7,779 nt of DNA from an uncultured Massilia sp. (GTDB lineage: Bacteria > Pseudomonadota > Gammaproteobacteria > Burkholderiales > Burkholderiaceae), in the NCBI GenBank assembly GCA_946886065.1, contig CAMPHU010000217.1, positions 1 through 7,779 of the forward strand. Direction: 5' to 3'. The notes beneath the pieces were generated by a model. The model saw only the letters and a program-made list of their open reading frames with translations, was not told the DNA's origin and did not search any database. Of the stretch, positions 1-5,343 are shown one piece after another (position 1 is the first letter of the stretch; each line of letters opens with the position of its first letter). The position numbers were made by a program, and so were the translations under genes.

Positions 1-9
1 GGGACTTCG

Positions 10-540
10 TCAGGCAGGCCTGTCCCCATAGTCCCGCAGGACGACATACCCACCTCCATCGCCCGGCCGCGATTCCACCAGCGCATAGCCTTGCGCTTCC
101 CATGCGATGGCCGGCCCGGAGGAGGGCACATCCGCTCCGAGCGCGCGCCTGGCCATGGTCACATGCGGCCGGTACTTGCGCGCTTCCGGCACCAGTCCCA
201 GCGCCGCAATCGCCTCGTTCAGCCGCGCATGCAGCGCCAGCAGCTCGGGCGGTTCGCTGTGCGGTTCGAGCACGGCCAGCCCGCGCGGCCACATCACGGC
301 GCGTCCCAGTTCCAGGCGGAAGGGTTCGAAGGGGACGGTAAAGGCGTCGAACAGCTCGGGCAGGCGCCCGGAGGGCAGGTTGCCCAGGAAGTGCAGGGTG
401 AGGTGCAGCTTGTCGGTATGCACCGGGGCGGCGCCGCGCGGCCAGCCCCAGGCGTCGCGCCATTCGCGCAACTGGTGGCGAATGGCGGGATCCGGCCAGA
501 GCGCCAGGAACAGACGGGCCGTCTCTTGCTGGCCGCTCAT
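10..540 (-). CDS. thpR: RNA 2',3'-cyclic phosphodiesterase (2'-5' RNA ligase family)
   Basis: A 176-residue protein of the 2H phosphoesterase superfamily, the same length as E. coli ThpR (LigT). The two family-defining HxT motifs are present: HLTL at residues 46-49 and HVTM at residues 126-129, which together form the catalytic pocket. Members hydrolyse 2',3'-cyclic phosphate ends of RNA to 2'-phosphates and can reversibly join tRNA halves through 2'-5' bonds in vitro; the cellular role is poorly known. The protein is soluble and cytoplasmic, with no signal peptide or membrane segment. The ATG start is preceded by GAGGAG with a 6-base spacer, and this ribosome-binding site overlaps the stop codon of panB, 10 bases upstream. 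It is therefore probably the second gene of a panB-thpR unit. The family call is firm; the physiological substrate is not known. Confidence 0.9.
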   Translation of the reverse strand: MSGQQETARLFLALWPDPAIRHQLREWRDAWGWPRGAAPVHTDKLHLTLHFLGNLPSGRLPELFDAFTVPFEPFRLELGRAVMWPRGLAVLEPHSEPPELLALHARLNEAIAALGLVPEARKYRPHVTMARRALGADVPSSGPAIAWEAQGYALVESRPGDGGGYVVLRDYGDRPA

Positions 541-546
541 CGCCGT

Positions 547-552
547 CTCCTC
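547..552 (-). promoter_or_regulatory. thpR ribosome-binding site overlapping panB stop
   Basis: GAGGAG on the minus strand lies 6 bases before the thpR ATG and shares two bases with the panB TGA. It fixes the thpR start and suggests that ribosomes finishing panB reinitiate on thpR. Confidence 0.7.
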
Positions 553-1396
553 AGAAGCAGTGCTCCGGACCGGGGAAGCTGCCGTCCTTCACGGCCGCCA
601 CGTAGGCGTTCACGGCCGCGTCGATGCTGGTCTGGCCTTCCATGAAGTTGCGCACGAAGCGCGCCTTGCGGCCCGGGAACACGCCCAGCAGGTCGTGCAT
701 CACCAGCACCTGGCCCGAACAGTCGGGACCGGCGCCGATGCCGATGGTCGGGATGAACAGCAGGTCGGTGACTTCCTTGCCCAGCGCCGCCGGAATGGCT
801 TCCAGCACCACCATCATGGCGCCGGCCGCCTGCAGCGCGAGCGCGTCCGCCTTCAGGCGTTCCGCCGCCTCGTCGGTCTTGCCCTGCACCTTGAAGCCGC
901 CGAAGGCGTGCACGAACTGCGGGGTCAGGCCGATGTGGGCGCACACCGGAATGCCGCGCTCGACCAGGAAGCGCACGGTGTCGGCCAGCCAGGCGCCGCC
1001 TTCGATCTTGACCATCTGGGCGCCGGCGCGCATCAGCTGCACGGCGCTGTCGTAGGCCTGCTGCGGGTTGCCATAGGCGCCGAAAGGCATGTCGGCCAGC
1101 ACCAGCGCGTTTTTGTTGCCGCGCGCGACAGAGGCGGTGTGGTAAGCCACCTCGGCCACCGTCACCGGCAGCGTCGAGTCGTGGCCGGCGCAGACCATGC
1201 CCAGCGAATCGCCGATGAGCAGGACTTCGACGCCGCAGCGGTCCATCAGGGACGCGAAGCTGGCGTCATAGGCGGTCAGCATGGCGATCTTGTTGCCGGC
1301 TGCGCGCATGGCGAGCAGGGAGGGAACGGTCACGGCCTTGGCGGCTGGCTTCGGCGTTGCCGGGGCCTCGTTGCCACCCCCGAGATAAGCGCTCAT
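551..1396 (-). CDS. panB: 3-methyl-2-oxobutanoate hydroxymethyltransferase (PanB)
   Basis: PanB transfers a hydroxymethyl group from 5,10-methylene-tetrahydrofolate to 3-methyl-2-oxobutanoate, giving ketopantoate, the first committed step of pantothenate and coenzyme A synthesis. It is a cytoplasmic TIM-barrel enzyme that forms a decamer and binds Mg2+. The known E. coli active-site residues all appear here with a constant offset of 18: D63 (in GDSLGM) and D102 (in ADMPFG) for metal, K130 and E132 (in VKIEGG), H154 (in CAHIGLTPQ) and E199. The GIGAG phosphate-site motif is at 219-223. The protein has 281 residues against about 264 in E. coli; the extra length is an Ala/Pro-rich N-terminal tail, usual in betaproteobacteria. 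The ATG start has AAGGA 5 bases upstream. It is divergent from the permease and probably co-transcribed with thpR. Intact and confidently identified. Confidence 0.97.
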   Translation of the reverse strand: MSAYLGGGNEAPATPKPAAKAVTVPSLLAMRAAGNKIAMLTAYDASFASLMDRCGVEVLLIGDSLGMVCAGHDSTLPVTVAEVAYHTASVARGNKNALVLADMPFGAYGNPQQAYDSAVQLMRAGAQMVKIEGGAWLADTVRFLVERGIPVCAHIGLTPQFVHAFGGFKVQGKTDEAAERLKADALALQAAGAMMVVLEAIPAALGKEVTDLLFIPTIGIGAGPDCSGQVLVMHDLLGVFPGRKARFVRNFMEGQTSIDAAVNAYVAAVKDGSFPGPEHCF

Positions 1397-1465
1397 AGAT
1401 ATCCTTTTGAAAACAAAACGTCCAGAGCGCGTAGTGTAATGCTACGGCCGCGAATGCGCAGGAAA

Positions 1466-1490
1466 GCTTCTAGAAACTGGCTTCTAGGAA
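1466..1490 (+). repeat. Tandem GCTTCTAG repeat, possible regulator-binding site
   Basis: GCTTCTAG occurs at 1466-1473 and again at 1480-1487, a 14-base period, and the two copies agree at 10 of 11 bases when extended through the following AA. Each copy contains a small palindrome, TTCTAGAA (1468-1475) and TTCTAGGAA (1482-1490). They lie about 40-63 bases before the transcription start predicted from the -10 at 1517-1522, where LysR-type and other activators commonly bind. The binding protein is unknown. Confidence 0.4.
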
Positions 1491-1513
1491 TGAAACGGAG
1501 CCTGGACGAGTTT

Positions 1514-1522
1514 TGCTAAGAT
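1514..1522 (+). promoter_or_regulatory. Extended -10 element for the permease-lysR unit
   Basis: TG-C-TAAGAT matches the extended -10 pattern TGnTATAAT at TG and at four of six hexamer positions. The predicted start would be near 1529, leaving a leader of about 54 bases. The hexamer 17 bases upstream (1494-1499) does not resemble TTGACA, so the promoter would depend on the extended -10 or on an activator. Confidence 0.4.
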
Positions 1523-1582
1523 GAACAGGGTTTACATACAAAATGCCATCGACAAGTCCTCTTCGCCTGGGGCAGGTCGGCT

Positions 1583-2836
1583 TTGGCTATCGATACCGCA
1601 ATGGCCACGACCATCCTCATCATCTTTCTCATCGTTTATCTCGGCATGATCCTCGGCGGTCTGCCCTTCCTGCAACTCGACCGGACCGGCGTGGCGCTGC
1701 TGGGGGCCATCGCGCTCATCGGCATCGACGCGCTGAGCCTGGATGAAGCGGTGGCGGCGATCGACTTGCCGACAATGATCCTGCTGTTTTCCTTCATGGT
1801 GATCTCGGCCCAGATGCGTCTGGGCGGGTTTTACGACTGGATCACCCACCGGCTGGCAGGCTTGCCATTGCGTCCCGCAAGCTTGCTGGCCGTGCTCGTC
1901 GTCATCACGGCCGCCTTGTCGGCCATCTTCAGCAACGACATCGTTTGCCTGGCGATCGCGCCGGTGCTGATCGAGGCTTGCAGGCGGCGCCAGCTCGCGC
2001 CGCTTCCTTTCCTGCTGGCGCTCGCCGTTGCCGCCAACATCGGCTCGGCCGCGACCCTGATCGGCAACCCACAGAACATGCTGATCGGCCAGACACTGCG
2101 TTTGCCTTTCGGCGCCTACTTCCTGAAGGCGCTGCTCCCGGTCGCGGTGGGGCTCTTCATCAGCTGGGCGCTGATCGTGCGCCAGGTCGGCGGACGCTGG
2201 AAAGAAACCGGGGGCGTGGCAAACGCTGCGGCCGCTCCCGGGGCGGGAGCGGAGAAGCTGCCGTTCGACGCCTGGCAAACGGCAAAAGGACTCGTCATTG
2301 CCGGCACGCTGCTGGTGGCCTTCCTGGTGGCGCCCTGGCCCAGGGAGCACATGGCGCTCATCGGCGCCGGTATTTTATTGATGAGCCGCCGGCTGCATTC
2401 CCGCAAGATGCTGGGGCTGGTCGATTGGGAGCTGCTGGTCTTGTTCATGAGCCTGTTCGTGGTGAACCATGCGCTGCAGCGCACGGGAATGCCCGCCGAC
2501 GCCATGGCCTACCTCGCCGCCGCCGGCGTCCGATTGGATCAGCCGGGTTCGCTGTTCATGGCCACCTTCCTGCTTTCCAACCTCGTCTCCAACGTGCCGG
2601 CCGTGATGCTGCTCCTGCCCGCTGTCCACCATGAAATCGGCGGTGTGCTGCTCGCCCTGGTCAGCACCTTGGCAGGAAACCTCTTGATCGTAGGGAGCAT
2701 CGCGAACATCATCGTGGTGGATGCCGCGGCCCGGCATGGCATCGCCATCGACTGGAAAAGCCATGCCCGCGTCGGGGTGCCGGTCACCGTGGCGACCCTG
2801 GCCGTTTCCGGCGTTTACCTGGCGCTGCTTTTCTGA
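1583..2836 (+). CDS. SLC13/ArsB-like anion permease (ion transporter superfamily)
   Basis: An integral inner-membrane transporter of 417 residues, made of many hydrophobic stretches. It belongs to the CitMHS/ArsB/NhaD/SLC13 ion-transporter superfamily and resembles the little-studied E. coli YbiR type. It shows the paired motifs of an inverted-repeat transporter: SAIFSNDIVCLAIAPV (113-128) with NIGSAATLIGNPQNMLIG (152-169) in the first half, and LSNLVSNVPAVMLLLPAV (331-348) with AGNLLIVGSIANIIVV (364-379) in the second. These Asn/Ser/Gly-rich breaks are the usual substrate and ion sites. A polar Ala/Gly-rich cytoplasmic loop (about 202-232) joins the halves. Substrates in the superfamily include di- and tricarboxylates, sulfate, arsenite and Na+/H+; none can be assigned here. 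The TTG start is chosen because AGG lies 6 bases upstream; ATG at 1601, giving 411 residues, has no visible ribosome-binding site but is possible. The lysR gene follows after 19 bases. Confidence 0.88.
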   Translation: MAIDTAMATTILIIFLIVYLGMILGGLPFLQLDRTGVALLGAIALIGIDALSLDEAVAAIDLPTMILLFSFMVISAQMRLGGFYDWITHRLAGLPLRPASLLAVLVVITAALSAIFSNDIVCLAIAPVLIEACRRRQLAPLPFLLALAVAANIGSAATLIGNPQNMLIGQTLRLPFGAYFLKALLPVAVGLFISWALIVRQVGGRWKETGGVANAAAAPGAGAEKLPFDAWQTAKGLVIAGTLLVAFLVAPWPREHMALIGAGILLMSRRLHSRKMLGLVDWELLVLFMSLFVVNHALQRTGMPADAMAYLAAAGVRLDQPGSLFMATFLLSNLVSNVPAVMLLLPAVHHEIGGVLLALVSTLAGNLLIVGSIANIIVVDAAARHGIAIDWKSHARVGVPVTVATLAVSGVYLALLF

Positions 2837-2855
2837 TCACTGCAAACAGGACAGC

Positions 2856-3773
2856 ATGGACAGACTTGATGCGATGCGCGTGTTCTGCGCGGTGGTGGAG
2901 GCGGGGGGATTCAGCAGGGCTGCCGAGCGGCTCGGCATGTCGACGTCCTCGGTGACGACCCATGTGGCGAGCCTCGAGGCGCACTTCCGGGTGAAGCTGC
3001 TGCACCGGACGACGCGCAGCATGTCCCTGACCAGTGAGGGGAGCCGGTGCTACCAGCATGCATTGCAATTGCTGGCCGACATGCAGGAACTGGAATCGCG
3101 GCTCCATGAGGCCGCCGATATCCCCAGCGGGATCTTGCGGGTGGACATGCCTGGCCTTGTCTCGCGGCTGTATATGGCGCCCGCCCTGCCGCGTTTCATG
3201 GCGCAATACCCTGAGATCAGCTTGCGTGCGACCATCAGCGACCGTTTGCTCGATATGGTCGAAGAAGGCGTGGACGTGATGATCCGCATTGGACCTGTGG
3301 CGGACTCCGGCCTCGTCGCACGCCAGCTCATGCAGACCAGGTTCATCTGCTGCGCGTCGCCGGAATTCGTGCGCCGCCACGGCTTGCCCACGTCGCCCGA
3401 GGCATTGGGTGATTTCCCCTGCCTCGGTTTCATGCTGCCGAAGGCAAGGCGCCTGAGGCCCTGGGTGTTCAAGGGCGCCGGCGATGTCCTTCCCCGCGCG
3501 CGCATCAGTTCCGACCATGCCGACACCCTGCTCGAGTTGTGCAAGGCGGGCGGCGGCATCGGACAATTCCTGTCGCTCTCCGTCGCGGACGCGCTGTCCA
3601 GCGGCGAACTGCTGCCGCTGCTGGAGCCGTGGCAAGCCGATGGCCCGGTGGTGCACGCCCTGTTCCAGCAACGGCAGCAACGGGCCGCGAAGGTCCGGGC
3701 CTTCGTCGATTTTGTGGCGGAACTGTTCGCTGCGCGGGCCGGTTCCCAGGCGCCGATTATCCCGACTTCCTGA
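2856..3773 (+). CDS. LysR-type transcriptional regulator, CrgA-like
   Basis: A 305-residue LysR-family regulator of normal length. The N-terminal winged helix-turn-helix covers about residues 3-62: FCAVVEAGGFSRAAERLGMS, then VTTHVASLEAHFRVKLLHRTTR and MSLTSEG, the typical end of the DNA-binding domain. A linker helix follows (about 64-88), then a periplasmic-binding-protein-like effector domain (about 92-295) with the SGILRVDMP opening and the DVMIRIG segment of the CrgA/DsdC-like group. The ATG at 2856 has AGGA 4 bases upstream; the reading frame is open further upstream but that part overlaps the permease and lacks LysR similarity. The gene lies 19 bases after the permease stop and is probably co-transcribed with it, so it likely controls this operon, the next gene, or both. 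The effector is unknown. Confidence 0.93.
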   Translation: MDRLDAMRVFCAVVEAGGFSRAAERLGMSTSSVTTHVASLEAHFRVKLLHRTTRSMSLTSEGSRCYQHALQLLADMQELESRLHEAADIPSGILRVDMPGLVSRLYMAPALPRFMAQYPEISLRATISDRLLDMVEEGVDVMIRIGPVADSGLVARQLMQTRFICCASPEFVRRHGLPTSPEALGDFPCLGFMLPKARRLRPWVFKGAGDVLPRARISSDHADTLLELCKAGGGIGQFLSLSVADALSSGELLPLLEPWQADGPVVHALFQQRQQRAAKVRAFVDFVAELFAARAGSQAPIIPTS

Positions 3774-3796
3774 AAACTGCATCCGCTCCCGCTCCA

Positions 3797-3825
3797 TTGA
3801 AGCGCCCGTGCCGGTTCACTACACT
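3797..3825 (+). promoter_or_regulatory. Sigma-70-type promoter of the oxidoreductase gene
   Basis: TTGAAG (3797-3802) and TACACT (3820-3825) are separated by exactly 17 bases; each box matches consensus at four of six positions. The start would be near 3832, about 23 bases before the ATG at 3855. This suggests that the oxidoreductase can be transcribed apart from the permease-lysR pair. Confidence 0.5.
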
Positions 3826-3828
3826 GAA
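3815..3828 (+). promoter_or_regulatory. LysR-type dyad over the -10 box
   Basis: TTCA-N6-TGAA is a perfect 4-base-arm inverted repeat that also satisfies the T-N11-A pattern of LysR-type operators. It covers the predicted -10 hexamer, a position fitting repression or autoregulated control by the adjacent LysR protein. Such short dyads also arise by chance, so this is only a candidate. Confidence 0.3.
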
Positions 3829-3854
3829 TCATCCCTCACCCACTGGAGCAGATC

Positions 3855-4850
3855 ATGGAACAGACGATGAAAGCAGTTGTCCTCAGCGCATTCGACGCCC
3901 CGCTGACAGTGAGCCAGGCAAGCCGGCCGCTTGCGGGCGCGGGCCAGGTCCTGGTCCGCATCAAGGCCAGCGGCGTCAATCCCCTGGACCTCAAGATTGC
4001 CGCCGGCAAGGCGGATCACGCCAAGGTGAGCCTGCCCGCCATCCTCGGCATCGACATGGCAGGCGTGGTGGAAGCTGTCGGAGAAGGCGTGCAAGGCTTC
4101 GCGCCGGGAGACGAGGTATGGGGCATGACGGGCGGCGTGGGCGGTGTACAAGGATCGCTCGCCGAATACGCCGCCGTGGATGCGCTCCTGCTTGCCCACA
4201 AGCCGGCCAGTATCGGGATGCGCGAGGCAGCGGCCTTGCCGCTGGTATTCATCACCGCATGGGAAGGACTGGTCGACCGCGCCCGGATCTCCGCCGGCAT
4301 GAAGGTACTGGTGCATGGCGGCGCCGGCGGCGTCGGGCATGTCGCCGTGCAGATCGCCAAGGCTGCCGGCGCCGAGGTCTATGCAACCGGCAGCGCCCCG
4401 CAGCGCGCCACCATCGAAGGCTTCGGCGCCGTGTTCATCGATTACCAGGCAAGCAGCGTCGAGGAATACGTCAAGCAATACACGGACGGCGAAGGCTTCG
4501 ATATCGTGTACGACACCGTGGGCGGCGCTACCCTGGATGCCTCCTTCGTGGCGGCGCGCCGCTACCATGGCCACGTCGTCAGCTGCCTGGGCTGGGGTAC
4601 GCATGCGCTGGCCCCGCTGTCCTTCCGCGCCGCCACCTATTCCGGCGTGTTCACCCTCTTGCCCCTGTTGAGCGGCAAAGGCCGCGCCAACCATGGCTTC
4701 ATCATGGAGCAGGCAGCCAGGCTGGTGGATGAAGGGAAGATCAGGGTTTTGCTGGACGAGCGGCATTTCGCGCTGTCCGAGGCCGGGCAGGCCCACGCGG
4801 CCATGCAGGATCGCAGCGCACGCGGCAAGATCGTGGTGGACGTGGCATGA
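3855..4850 (+). CDS. Zinc-less medium-chain NAD(P)H:quinone-type oxidoreductase
   Basis: A 331-residue member of the medium-chain dehydrogenase/reductase superfamily, on the quinone oxidoreductase side. The N-terminal GroES-like domain (about 5-120) contains VNPLDLKI (41-48), GIDMAGVVEAVGEGV (65-79) and PGDEVWG (84-90). The Rossmann domain (about 125-265) contains VLVHGGAGGVGHVAVQIAKAAGA (151-173), the nucleotide-binding glycine motif. The cysteine and histidine zinc ligands of alcohol dehydrogenases (GHE, GVCHSD) are absent, so it should be zinc-independent and use NADPH or NADH to reduce quinones, enones or similar carbonyls. The C-terminal GKIVVDV (324-330) is the usual end strand. The ATG has GGAG 6 bases upstream; a second ATG at 3867 (MKAVV) lacks one. 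It is cytoplasmic, lies 81 bases after lysR, and converges on folK. The true substrate is unknown. Confidence 0.92.
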   Translation: MEQTMKAVVLSAFDAPLTVSQASRPLAGAGQVLVRIKASGVNPLDLKIAAGKADHAKVSLPAILGIDMAGVVEAVGEGVQGFAPGDEVWGMTGGVGGVQGSLAEYAAVDALLLAHKPASIGMREAAALPLVFITAWEGLVDRARISAGMKVLVHGGAGGVGHVAVQIAKAAGAEVYATGSAPQRATIEGFGAVFIDYQASSVEEYVKQYTDGEGFDIVYDTVGGATLDASFVAARRYHGHVVSCLGWGTHALAPLSFRAATYSGVFTLLPLLSGKGRANHGFIMEQAARLVDEGKIRVLLDERHFALSEAGQAHAAMQDRSARGKIVVDVA

Positions 4851-4883
4851 ACCGGATCGGCTGGCCAGGTCAGGCGATCCGGG
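4851..4883. terminator. Inverted repeat across the convergent gene ends
   Basis: CCGGATCG (4852-4859) and CGATCCGG (4875-4882) form a perfect 8-base stem with a 15-base loop, itself containing the palindrome CTGGCCAG (4861-4868). It begins right after the oxidoreductase stop and includes the folK stop (4872-4870). Neither strand has a U-run after the stem, so it is not a classical intrinsic terminator; it may instead stabilise 3' ends or limit read-through between the facing genes. Confidence 0.35.
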
Positions 4884-5343
4884 TGATGAACTGGTCGGCC
4901 ACCTGCGGCACGAAACCGGCGGCCGGGCCACGGCCGGGAACAATGGCATCCGGCGCGATCTCCAGCAGCGGCGCCAGCACGAAGGCGCGTTCGTGCATGC
5001 GCGGATGCGGAACGGTGAGGGTGTCGGTGGCGATGGTTTCATCGCCGTAGATCAGCAGGTCGAGGTCGAGCGTGCGCGGCGCGTTGCGGTAGGGCCGCTC
5101 GCGCCCGTGCGCCAGTTCGATCTCCTGCAGCGCCTCCAGCAAGGCCTGCGGAGCCAGCGTGGTGTCGATGCTGGCCACGGCATTGATGTAGTCGTCGCCG
5201 CTGGAATCGATGGGCGCGGTGCGGTACAGGCTGGAGCGGCCGAGCAGGACGGCGCCGGGCAGGGCGGACAGGCGCGCGATCGCATCTTCCACGTTGGCCT
5301 GCGCGTCGCCCAGGTTCGCGCCGATGCCGATGAAGGCGATCAT
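4870..5343 (-). CDS. folK: 2-amino-4-hydroxy-6-hydroxymethyldihydropteridine pyrophosphokinase (FolK, HPPK)
   Basis: FolK transfers pyrophosphate from ATP to 6-hydroxymethyl-7,8-dihydropterin, the step before dihydropteroate synthase in folate synthesis. The protein has 157 residues, close to the roughly 160 of E. coli. The N-terminal IGIGANLGDAQANVEDAI (5-22) is the family opening. ERPYRNAPRTLDLDLLIYGD (82-101) is the HPPK signature; D93 and D95 in LDLDLL bind the two Mg2+ ions. VPHPRMHERAFVLAPLLEIAPD (111-132) holds the conserved PHPRhxxRxFVL motif. The start ATG overlaps the pcnB stop codon in an ATGA sequence; no clear ribosome-binding site is seen nearby, which points to translational coupling. 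The reading frame stays open upstream inside pcnB, but that part is a shadow. It is the last gene of the hda-HAD-pcnB-folK operon. Confidence 0.96.
   Translation of the reverse strand: MIAFIGIGANLGDAQANVEDAIARLSALPGAVLLGRSSLYRTAPIDSSGDDYINAVASIDTTLAPQALLEALQEIELAHGRERPYRNAPRTLDLDLLIYGDETIATDTLTVPHPRMHERAFVLAPLLEIAPDAIVPGRGPAAGFVPQVADQFITRIA

Larger units (their letters stand above)
1397..1582. promoter_or_regulatory. Divergent promoter region between panB and the permease gene
   Basis: The region is AT-richer than the flanking genes and should hold promoters for both directions. On the plus strand TGcTAAGAT (1514-1522) is a fair extended -10 for the permease, with no recognisable -35. On the minus strand TACACT (1438-1433) is a weak -10 candidate for panB, also without a good -35. 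Short repeats lie around these: CGTAG-N7-CTACG (1430-1446), a tandem GCTTCTAG repeat at 1466 and 1480, and an outer inverted pair CGTCCAG (1419-1425) and CTGGACG (1502-1508). No convincing small gene is seen. The role as a promoter region follows from gene orientation; the exact boxes are tentative. Confidence 0.5.

Noticed and set aside
107..1519. 470-codon open frame on the plus strand opposite thpR and panB
   Set aside because: It is antisense to two confidently identified genes, has Arg/His/Ala-rich composition without recognisable motifs, and is the long non-stop frame expected in GC-rich DNA.
1521..1649. Short frame of 42 codons starting at ATG 1521, a possible leader peptide of the permease
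   Set aside because: Its start overlaps the predicted -10 box, so the codon would not be transcribed from that promoter, and it lacks a ribosome-binding site.
1543..1746. 67-codon frame starting at ATG 1543 before the permease
   Set aside because: It runs out of frame into the permease gene and its Arg/His/Pro-rich sequence is a frame-shifted reading of the membrane segments; no ribosome-binding site.
1532..2350. 272-codon open frame on the minus strand opposite the permease
   Set aside because: Gln/Asp/His-rich mirror of a membrane-protein gene, without family motifs.
2721..2855. Upstream extension of the lysR frame to ATG 2721
   Set aside because: The added 45 residues overlap the permease, do not resemble a LysR N-terminus, and ATG 2856 has AGGA at usable distance.
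3855..4850. Oxidoreductase as a zinc alcohol dehydrogenase
   Set aside because: The conserved Cys and His zinc ligands and the GHE motif are missing.
3819..5042. 407-codon open frame on the minus strand opposite the oxidoreductase
   Set aside because: Antisense to a complete MDR gene and overlapping folK; composition is typical of a shadow frame and it has no start signal.
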